From NCBI RefSeq assembly GCF_000485595.1, contig NW_014577373.1:1-39214 (forward strand): DNA of 39,214 bases, written 5' to 3'. Made by a program: the position numbers and the translations under genes. Shown here piece after piece: positions 30,648-39,214 of this stretch (position 1 is its first letter; every line of letters starts with the position of its first letter). The notes beneath the pieces were generated by a model. The model saw only the letters and a list, made by a program, of their open reading frames with translations. It had not been told where the DNA came from and did no database searches. Origin of the DNA: Priapulus caudatus (Eukaryota > Priapulida > Priapulimorpha > Priapulimorphida > Priapulidae).

Positions 30648-31249
30648 CTTTTGATGTAGTGTGTGTGTGCGTGTGTGTGTGCGAGATTGACTCGCCCAAC
30701 GTTACGTGAGGCATGCTTTGTCTAAGCAGGATGTCAACAGAAAGTCTTTGGTTCCAACCACTAGCTTTAAACTAGTGCAGGTGTCATAAACTAGTGTAGG
30801 TGTGAACAAACACCTTTTGTTACAACATTATAGGCACTGACTGTGCGAAAACACGCTTTTTATACACGCCGCAGTGCAGCTACGACAGCTCCATGGCTGT
30901 CGTAGAGTTATACACAGTGGACGTCAGCGTAGCGCGTTGATGAATCGCAACTTAAATCGCTATGTATGCGCGGGCTACGTTGACGTAGGCTAATTGGTTT
31001 GACGAATCGCACTTAAGCGGCACGGCATGCCTACGCCCCGCTTACGCCATCCCGCCGTGCTGAGAAGCAATGATAAATCTGGCCCCTGAACTGGTCTTGT
31101 GTACGTACATGTTTGTATCCATGCGCCTTATGAACCGCATATTGCACTGTGAATGAATGTGCATGTGCTGCATAATGCTGCGAACCAATCAATATAAGGA
31201 TCGGCGGAACTTTTTATTGTTGCTAAATTTGTTAATAAGTGAGTTCGTT
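30648..31249. other. gene-free stretch with hairpin and Harbinger-like end
   Basis: 30661-30682 is a short TG array. CTACGACAGC...GCTGTCGTAG at 30880-30905 is a perfect 10 bp-arm hairpin. 31020-31090 ends GATAAATCTGGCCCC, resembling a PIF/Harbinger terminus. No other end was located. Confidence 0.4.
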
Positions 31250-31445
31250 GTTAGCCAAAGGATTGTGTGACGTCACAGGTCACCGGGTCATTTGTGACAA
31301 AAAATCTGTGAAATCTCCGTTGCGGCGTGCGCTCTCGGTTAAGTACGTATACGTACACGTATTCTGTGTACGTGCACACGCACTCACGTGTACATGCGCA
31401 CGCACGCACGTGTACGTGCACACGAGAATACTGTAGCATTACACT
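31250..31445. repeat. short inverted copy of the 25434-26030 repeat
   Basis: The reverse complement matches the flank (GTGACGTCACAGGTCACCGG, GCGGCGTGCGCTCTCGGTTA), a ~60 bp array of GTGCACGTACACG units and the terminal ACTGTAGCATTAC. Confidence 0.75.
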
Positions 31446-32299
31446 GTTATTTTCAAGGAGTCATCTTAACTCCAACAAGTGCCACAGAGCGACAGCGCTC
31501 ACCTGACGGCAGGTGTTCTGATGCTAAACTCACTGGCAAACGAATGAAGAGCACCCTCCCATCACCGCGTTCGCGCTCAGAGCATATATCTAGGATACTA
31601 CTAATACAGATCTAAAATCTATGATAGCTAGGCTTTGCTATACCGGTAGTACAGTAATAAAGATACAGCTGTGTAACTTTAATGACTTCGCAATATTAAC
31701 ATGTTATCATGGATATGCGGCGAGCGCGAGCGCAGTGGTGGTAGTGGGGGGAGAGTGGGCGGTTGGAAGGGGCTCTAATAGCAAAAGCAGTTGCCGCGAG
31801 ATGGCGCGTGCAAGTGTCATCAATAATCAAAGATGGCATCACCCTTCGTGCGTGATAAGCTCACTCCATTGAGTTGCTGAAATCCAAGTATATTCAGGCA
31901 GGCGAGAATTTCGCTCAGCTGTGAGTTAACACATCTGCATTGCAGGTTGCCAGGCAAGAATTATGATTAGAATAGTGCCAGTTCACCCCCATGCATGCGT
32001 AATGGGCTGCCCCATGTTTTTGCCTACACACGCGAGCATTCAGGGTTCATTACAGTGTGCTATTACAGGGTGCTACTCAGGGTGCTAATACAGACTGCTT
32101 TAGAAAATAATATGATTTAAGGAGCGTAAACCTTGTTCAACAAACATTTGCCTTTGCAATTGAACTGTGTAACTGTAGCCTCACATCCACAATAGCAAAA
32201 GCAGTTCAGTCCTTTGTTAACAGTCAACAAATCCATGTTTAACCCTCCACTTGAGGGTCAAAAGGTTATCCGACACTTACTCTTCGCATGTCAGCAGAA
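31446..32299. other. no recognised gene
   Basis: No protein-like frame or clear repeat. AAGATGGCAT at 31831 and a GAGCGCGAGCGC patch near 31722 are isolated. Confidence 0.4.
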
Positions 32300-32820
32300 A
32301 GTACATTTCATGGTCCTTTCAATAAAGCCATAAAAATGCTAGGTCACCGCTGAAACAAAAAAGTTTTTCAATCGCTCCGTCAGACCATGTCCTCTGAAAA
32401 TGTCTAAAATCTGCTCTGTGCCCCATTGACCTTTGACCTGCGACCTCCAATTTCGGCACAGTGATGGCTTTTTCTACCATGATGCTATATTCCGACTATC
32501 ACGAGCCTAGGTCGAGCCGTTTAGATTTGTGCCGCAATTCTGCATTTCCTCCCTATACCTTAAGTTAAGGAGGGAATGTTCACCCTTCTTTTACACCTCT
32601 TGACCTTTGACCTTTGACCCACAGCTTCGTCATCCCAACTTGTTTTGACGATCACCCCCAACGTCCCGAATATCGTGACCGTACGTCGAGCGGTTAAGAT
32701 TTGTGCCCAACTGTTGACGGATGCACGGACGGACGCACGCACGCACGCACAGACGGACGGACGATCATGCGATTCTACAAGCTGCATCTGACTATGTCAG
32801 ATGAGCTAAAAAGGGAGTAA
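32300..32820. repeat. dispersed-repeat-like sequence ending GATGAGCTAAAAAG
   Basis: Contains TGACCTTTGACC repeats (32427, 32601-32619), a CGGACGGACGCACGCACGCA patch (32727-32762) and ends CTGACTATGTCAGATGAGCTAAAAA. Its terminus resembles the TTTTTAGCTCACCTTG end of the 27498 element when inverted, suggesting related families. No gene. Confidence 0.4.
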
Positions 32821-32864
32821 AAAAAAAGGTACAGGACGACTCCCTTTCTGGAGTTGTTTTTAAC

Positions 32865-33150
32865 TCCAGTTTTTTAACTCCCTTCATGGAGTGAAATCAA
32901 CTCACCTAGTGAGTTAAATTAACTCTACTGCCCGAGTTAAAGTAACTCTCCTAGAGGGTTGAATTAACTCTCCTATCCGAGTTAAAAATACTCTCCAAGT
33001 CAGTTAAACTAACTCTTCTGCCAGAGTTAAAGTAACTCTCCTAGAGGGTTGAATCAACTCTCCTATACGAGTTAAAGTAACTCTCCAAGTGAGTTAAACT
33101 AACTCTACCGCTAGAGTTGAGTTACTCTTCTAGTGAGTTAAATTAACTCT
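32865..33150. repeat. minisatellite of palindromic AACTC...GAGTT units
   Basis: About a dozen units of 20-24 bp alternating TTAACTCTCCTA and GAGTTAAA. Each unit or pair can fold on itself. Confidence 0.85.
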
Positions 33151-33464
33151 CATCATCATCCTTCGGCAGCGGAGCAGGCGACCACAAGTTTTCTCCAAGC
33201 ACATCAATCTTCGGCAAGTGCGACTATCTGGTTAGGTTGAAGCAAGCCTTCATCGGCCCCCAGTAGACTAAATTAACTCGACTATCAGATAATGTTACTA
33301 AAACAACATTCAATCTCATGATACAATCATATATATTTTAATAATTTACTTCAAACAAATTTACAAGCTTGTATCAAAGTGTACTTAGTCATGTGATTGT
33401 CAATGTTATCATTTAAAAACTATAAAAAAATTATGGTACACTGCTTTTTTTTTTCTAGAACAAA
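33151..33464. other. no recognised feature
   Basis: Sequence between the minisatellite and the 3' end of the SAMD3-like gene. It should contain that gene's 3' UTR, but I see no unambiguous AATAAA on the minus strand close to the stop codon. Confidence 0.4.
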
Positions 33465-36400
33465 TTATTGGACGTTACTGGATTGTTCAACTCCTTTAAA
33501 AACTTGTTTACAGACACCCTTTTTTTTGGCCTCGCCAGACTTTCCTAATAAAACTGTCTCCAAAAATATGTACAAATTTTTGGCTTTTGGGTTGTAATCC
33601 ATATTAAAGATATAAAATACAGCCATAAGCAGCACAAGTGCCATTGGCATTTCTACACTTGTGCCACTTAACCTTGTCACAATTCTACCCTTTGCTGCAA
33701 TATACAGTGGGTCAATACATGAGAGATCACCTGACCCCAGCAGCCTTGGGACCGTTGATGCTTTTATGTTGTCATCAAGGGATTCATCATCCTATAGAAG
33801 AAAAACATATGGACATATGTAAGAGTAGGGAATTAGTTTTCCATTGCAACCCCACTAACCGGGACCACACAAACAAATCTGACCAATCAGATTACCCATG
33901 AAAACAATGACATTCCAACGTAAGTCGTCTGGCATATCCAGAACATATATTCCAAGTAGGCAGAATAAACATAAAAATTCTTATTTTGGATTAGGAATAT
34001 CACAAATGGATGCATCATTAATTAATATTGGCACTTTACAATAAAAAAAATTCATAATTTTCTGCTATCTTACCGAACACATCTTTAGAACTGCAGATTG
34101 ACATCCCTGCTCTTTCAAAAGAATTGTCAGCACAACAACACCGGCAGCTTCTTCTATTTCTATGGAAAAATGAAAGAATGTATTAAAATTAAGTGTGAAC
34201 TACAAGTTCCTTTTTTGTATAGACATAATATTGTAACATACACATTAACAGGTAAAATGCCATGAAACTGTTATAGAACCCCTCCATAATTATTATCCCT
34301 ATAACACACACACACCCCCACCTAATGGAATAGTGGAAGTTTCAAGATTACCTGACTTTTTCTCTGGATCTTGCTGAACCAGATCCTTTGCTTTGTCCAG
34401 GATTAATTTTGTTGTGAAGTTTTTCTCGGCCAGTTTTAACAACCTGGGTAGCAAAGCTATCAAGCTGTCTACCATTGTTTTGGTAACATTTCTTTTCTCC
34501 AGTGATTCGAGCCAGCTCTGCCTTCATCTATTGAGGTGCAAAAAGGAATACTGTTAAATGAGAATAACACACAATGTTCTTTTTTCATTTCATAGTATAC
34601 AAGCTATGCATGACAGCCTATAGAAATACACTTTCCATAGTATAAAATATATATCACCGTTCACCACATAATGTGTGATCACTAGAGAAGTGAACACAAC
34701 AAACTTTCTGTGACTTCCTAGAGGTTCACAGAAATGGAATATCATAATCCAATGACATACCTCCGAGACAAATTGAAGGGCTGGATACTGGTTAAGGAAG
34801 TCTTCCACCAAGACTCCTGTCTCCATTAGTTCTTGGCGCTTGTACGGAAAAGTAATGTCCATCAGCTCCTTTATAAGAGCTTGGCTCTTATTCGATGTTT
34901 TCTGCATCTCCTTTTTAAGAGTTTTAATATGTTCTTTGCATGTCTCCTCAGTTTCGCCCTCCAGCAGATCTGGTACACCCTGTACTTTCCTCCTCTTTAT
35001 TTGGGGCCCCTTGGGATCGGTCACACTTGCAGCCCTTTGTGGATCATGTTTAGTCTTTCTCAAGTTCTTGAACCTATGTTTTATCGCTGTCTGCCATGAT
35101 CCCTGAGGTCAAAATACAATAATTGTTTACATAAATAAGGATGTGGTATATATTTCGTATGTTTTGAAACAAGCACATTACTTTTCAGGATGGTAATTTT
35201 TCTATATTCTACAATGTTAGGCTTAATAGGGCTCGAAACATTTTTATAAACTCAACATTTTAGTTACAAAATCGTAATTTTGGTCACCAATACTTCATTT
35301 TTTAGTCACATTGGCGACCAGTGAGATGTAATTTCGAGCCCTCCTTTAATAACTGCCACTTTTAAATTATTGATAAAGAAGTTTTATATTTAAAAGTAGA
35401 ACCACAATAGGGGTGTAGATTGCATGTACAAGTATGTGCACCTGACTATGCTTTTGGGGTTATTTCAACAATTATACCAAAACATTGTCAAGTTCATTAT
35501 TGATACTTACAATGCCTGTTCCTATCGTGTCTGCCAAGAAAGGAAACTTCTTTATTACCATAAAGGCAACATATTCCCTTTCCATCTTCGAAGGATTTTG
35601 GGTATATACCCGTATCGCCGAACATACATCCCTTGTAAATTCATTTCGTATGCTTCCAGGCAGATTTCCTGCTTTCAGTGCCTGAGTGACTGATGGAGAA
35701 TACTGGAAAGAATAAAAACAAAGAACAAAAATAAGAACTACTTCAAGAACTACACATACATGAACACAGATATCAACAACAGATACTACTGCAGAATACC
35801 TTTGGCTGGAATATACTACTGTAATATACTACTGCATGCACACTGCTTAATTTAATTAATGGCATTTAAAAATAACTATCAATTCACAACTTACAGAGCC
35901 TGGTAGTTGGAATTCATTCAACCAGTTTTGCCTTGAAACCGAATTTTCACGACTTGAAACCGAATTTTCACGACTTGAAAAGGGAATTGGAGATGATGTG
36001 GGTTTGTCAGGTGTGGAAGCAGCTAAAGGTGATGCAAGGGCAGATGAGGGTGTTGATGACGAAGCACAAGTTGACAATGACGATGACGATGATCATCACC
36101 AATGCACATGAGGTTTCCTACATAGAAGAGAAATGGAGTTTTGTTTGCATGCACATAATACAAAATTATACTATTAGCAATATTTATTATCTCGTTATGT
36201 TTAGAAAAAGCTCAATGTTTAGCTGAGTTATTTGGGTCTCACAACATGTCAAATTATTTATGATCACAAAAATTCCTAAAAATTTTAACTTTTTGTAAAT
36301 GCAGCAAACAGTTCTGATAACTCATTAAAGTGGATTTTTTTGTAATTACTTACTACATTTACAAGATAAGAATAAATAAGTATTGATTTTACAAATAATT

Positions 36401-36526
36401 GTTACCTCTAAAGTATAGCTAGAGCTTGTTATATGCTTCTATCCCCTTTCGAATCCTCACGATTTGACCTCCCTTGATCCCGCAGGCTTTCAATAATTCA
36501 TCACTTGTGTCGATAATGATTTCCAT
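33465..36526 (-). CDS. SAMD3-like protein, seven exons
   Basis: Exons by splice sites: 36526-36406, 36117-35895, 35702-35511, 35102-34761, 34527-34352, 34159-34074 and 33791-33465. Donors (GTAAGT, GTAAGTAT, GTATGT, GTAATC, GTAAGA) and acceptors (TTTCCAG, CCTCAG, CAATAG, CCATAG, CTATAG) are good, and exons 3, 4, 6 and 7 have consistent phases. The order of regions matches proteins usually annotated sterile alpha motif domain-containing protein 3-like: a SAM-tail-like helix (LLKACGIKGGQIVRIRKGIEAY), a Ser/Pro linker, SIRNEFTRDVCSAI, GSWQTAIKHRFKNLRK, a Lys-rich patch, ELMDITFPYKRQELME, then an Ile/Leu-rich C terminus (IAAKGRIVTRLSG). Exons 1, 2 and 5 each carry one base too many for the frame, and exon 1 hits TAG at 36421-36419. 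The last exon may also shift frame at an A8 run near 33520. The family's molecular role is not known to me. Confidence 0.6.
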
Positions 36527-36539
36527 TGTATCCAGCTTA

Positions 36540-37600
36540 AGGCAAGGGAATTAATATGTTAAAATTTTGTTATGAAAACTGAAATATGATTTTCTGTTTC
36601 AGAATATAATTTTTTTAGTATACTGCAAATATTGAGTTCCGTAAGGAGCAAATCATTTAATTTTTTACGGTGTATTTGAAAAAGGAATATTTTGCAAGCT
36701 GGGTTTGGATGACTTAATTAAATACATTGACTTAAGTGAATTTCAGTGAAAAGTAAGATATCACAGCAGGAACTATCAGAGCCAATAAATCAATAGTTTG
36801 GGCTACCTGTGATCTCTCGCGGTATCACGATTGTGGAATGTACTAAGAAAGTTAATCCAACACGTGTCGCCATTGCATGCCAGTTTCGTGTTATCCTAAC
36901 CTACATCCTAACCTTTGATCCAACACGCCACTGCATCAAGGCAGAACCTAACCAAAGGTTTTAACCTCACCTACATGCACTAAAATTCCCTTTGAAATAT
37001 TGTGATCTATTCGGCACGTTGCGTGGCAATCCCGAGTTATGCTCGTGTTAGCGCTGGACCGGTCGAGGAGCCACAGCTTATATATAAACATATTGGACAT
37101 ATTTCTTCAAAATTTTGACAGATTTAAAAGCACAGTGTACGTCCCTACAACAGTACTAGTATTATATTATATCTGTACTATATCGCTGCTCGATATTTGA
37201 TGGGAAAATCATATAAATCTATAGCTACACGCTGTACAGTGCAGGGACCAGACACTAAAAATTTCGCGACCAGAGTATGAAAACAGTAATAATATTTTGA
37301 ACTTTGAGGTCATCATATATCAAAATATTGACTATATTTCTACTTTATACATAGTTATAATAGATGAACAGGTTGCTACTATAATACTAGGGTTCTGGAC
37401 AGAGTTAGCTAGATTTCCATGCTGAATTCTTAGATAAATCCATATATCTGTGCTGTTATAATTCATTGAAATATAACGGGAAGCTGTCAGTGGTCCGCTA
37501 GCATGAACAAAATTGATATTTACTGAGTTTTCAGATAAGGATTTCTCAATGTGCAGTGCTACATAGATTTTTTACAATATTTATACACGTATATATGTAG
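36540..37600. other. no recognised gene
   Basis: AT-rich upstream region of the SAMD3-like gene. A first exon with the front half of a SAM domain would be expected here or further right, but none was recognised. Confidence 0.4.
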
Positions 37601-37615
37601 CTCATAATTTGGGGT

Positions 37616-37727
37616 AGACCAAATAATTCTGTCCCAGATAACGTTTTATATTTTGGATGCGTTATACTGGACACTATATAACGCATCCAAAATATAAAAC
37701 GTTATTTGGGACAGAATTATTCGGTCT
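37616..37727. repeat. hairpin with 51 bp arms
   Basis: 37616-37666 and 37677-37727 are inverted copies with about two mismatches around a 10-base loop (CTGGACACTA). Arm landmarks: AATTCTGTCCCA, AACGTTTTATATTTTGGATG, CGTTATA. It may be a small foldback element or a snap-back duplication. No coding region. Confidence 0.9.
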
Positions 37728-37780
37728 AAATTTGGGGAGTAGAACTGTGTAAACATATTTTATTCTACGTCAGAGTAATT

Positions 37781-38036
37781 TAGGCTCATAGGGCCTATGT
37801 CCCCCAGGGTACTGCTGGAACGTACCCTGGGTACGGTCCGGTATACCGGAACGTACCCTGGTAACTATCTAGCTGATATGGTTAGGGTTAGGGTTAGGGT
37901 TAGGGTTAGGGTTAGGGTTAAAGTTAGGGTTAGGGTTAGGGTTAGAGTTAGGGTTGGGGTTAGGGTTAGGGAGTAGGCGTAGGCGACTCCCTAGACTCGT
38001 TAGTGGAGTAGGCGAGGTACGGTCCGGCATATTAGT
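37781..38036. repeat. TTAGGG-bearing dispersed module (second copy)
   Basis: Starts GGCTCATAGGGCCTATGTCC, then two hairpins (CCAGGGTAC...GTACCCTGG and GGTCCGGTATACCGGAAC), about 90 bp of TTAGGG repeats (37881-37971) and the tail GAGTAGGCGTAGGCGACTCC ... GTCCGGCATATTAG. The copy at 2885-3100 has the same order with a shorter, decayed TTAGGG tract. Confidence 0.85.
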
Positions 38037-39214
38037 AGGGGTGAGTATTGCGACCAAAAACCGTATTGCAATATATTGCAATACGTCCCCGGTAAACCGA
38101 TTACCCGGTAGTTACTTATATTGTCTTAGCTAAACACATGCCGGGAAACACTTTATCGTAATCTACTGTTACCTGGCTGAGTCGCAAAAACAACATGGAT
38201 CCCTCGCAGTAGCGTACAATGGCGAGATAGGCGGAAAACGCTAGTCGTCATGCAACATTCTATCATAGCAACCGGGCTGTACCTGTACAGAGAGCAGCTC
38301 CCCGTGACGAGTCGTTGCCTGACCTACACGCTAGCGTAGACGTAGGGCCTACATCTATAATCGATTCACTCGTACGCAGTCATGTCGCATGCGATCTAGA
38401 TTCATTGAAAGGGCCAGGGCCGTTGTCAGAAATGTTTAAATCGTACGGTCCTTATTGGTCCTAATTGTTAGTCGTAAGTTTTATAGCATTAGCTATATAC
38501 AATATAATCATATATTTGCAGGAATTAACAGATATAGCTTTCGGTAGATGGGGAGGGGGGGGGTAATATATGAGTGAATGCGTGCTGAAGGCGCGCGGTG
38601 CTAGGCCCGCTAGGGTGGTCGGGGCATGCGCCTATAGGGTGGTCGGGGCGTCCGGGGCATGCCCCACACCCATGCACCTGGAAAATTCAGGCAGCTGTGT
38701 GCCTTTATTCATGATTCAGACCTTATTTACCCATTTTACTAGTATCATAACATCAGGAGTTAATAAAGACAAATTTGTCTTTATTATAACCCTGATAAGT
38801 GATAACATATTAGTCAGTGGGTGAACGGGGGGGGGGGGATTGCACCCCTCAACCTAGATCCGCCGATCCGCTGAGAAGAGTTCTGCCCCCAAATGCGTCG
38901 GCGTTGCCGCGAAGCAAAACGGCCGCAGCGTGGAAAGACCAGCAGTCAGAGCAGCAGCAGCTGCAGCAGCAGCATCGTCATGATGAGTCTTGAGGTACCA
39001 CGGTGCCAAATCGACCAATCACCGCTGGGATAGGTTAGAGAATGAGTTCCTTTGTGAGTGTCTGCATACGCCCCTAGATATTTTTATTTTCTTATTAGAA
39101 AAGATTATAACTGTTTGCAATTGTTAATTTCAGAAACTAGAATCTATTCTGAATCCGACAATGTAAACGGCTCGTCCGAGGTGCGTTTCTGGGCCGGCCC
39201 ATAAATTTCCAAGA
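38037..39214. other. no recognised gene
   Basis: 38040-38090 (GGGGTGAGTATTGCG, ATTGCAATATATTGCAAT) may be the end of a hAT-like element. 38580-38670 contains two GGGTGGTCGGGG repeats and GGGGCATGCCCC. AATAAAGACAAATTTGTCTTTATT at 38762-38785 is a perfect palindrome. 38950-38975 is a CAG-type patch (AGCAGCAGCAGCTGCAGCAG). No gene supported. Confidence 0.4.

Noticed and set aside
32427-32630. TGACCTTTGACC repeats as nuclear-receptor (DR-type) binding sites
   Set aside because: They occur in a dispersed-repeat-like sequence with no linked gene. The motif is short and no regulatory context could be shown.
37881-37971. TTAGGG array as a true chromosome end
   Set aside because: It is only ~90 bp, is flanked on both sides by non-telomeric sequence, and is part of a repeated module also present at 2.9-3.1 kb.

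Overview
The window is metazoan nuclear DNA. Its genes have spliceosomal introns with GT/AG borders, several tRNA-derived or TIR-type repeats are present, and (TTAGGG)n tracts and long CA/TG microsatellites occur. It is a draft assembly: N runs lie at 517, 13878-13902 and 26884-26893, and several copies of the same repeat differ by scattered 1-2 base indels. The repertoire (integrase-core transposon genes, SAMD3-like genes, TIR elements, GTAGCCAGGGG-type repeats) suggests a marine invertebrate, but I cannot name a species.

Layout. 1-13.9 kb: four copies of one integrase-core transposon gene. Three of them sit in ~2.3-2.7 kb duplicated units (530-2815, 8559-11073, 11187-13877); the last two face each other as a large inverted repeat. 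Only the copy at 7476-9627 keeps both exons and an intact D-D-E catalytic set. A TTAGGG-bearing TIR element, a pair of direct repeats and a 3'-end fragment of a second transposon (6806-7240) lie between them. 13.9-18.3 kb: a GC-rich stretch with a possible first exon, followed by a minisatellite built from a splice-donor sequence, a solo-LTR-like sequence, and a ~1.3 kb inverted structure of CA/CACG and TG/CGTG arrays around a TA-flanked MITE. 18.3-22.6 kb: a tRNA-derived SINE and a ~3.45 kb TIR element whose only gene, broken by indels and stops, encodes a ~1,000-residue protein with a FEN/PIN-like nuclease signature and a Cys-rich tail. 22.6-26.5 kb: a complete-looking four-pass membrane protein gene (23891-24673) and a hypervariable minisatellite. 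26.6-33.2 kb: foldback and palindromic repeats, an assembly palindrome around an N gap, and a Myb/SANT-like domain relic. 33.4-36.5 kb: a seven-exon SAMD3-like gene on the minus strand. 36.5-39.2 kb: a perfect-arm hairpin and a second TTAGGG-module repeat, then unassigned sequence.

Most genes here belong to mobile elements. The two likeliest host genes are the four-pass membrane protein and the SAMD3-like gene, and the latter is a multicopy family in animals. The most interesting item is the TIR element with a FEN/PIN-type nuclease and no visible DDE transposase (18839-22289), with a second, truncated copy at 6806-7240. All family names come from recognising motifs by eye; no database search was run.
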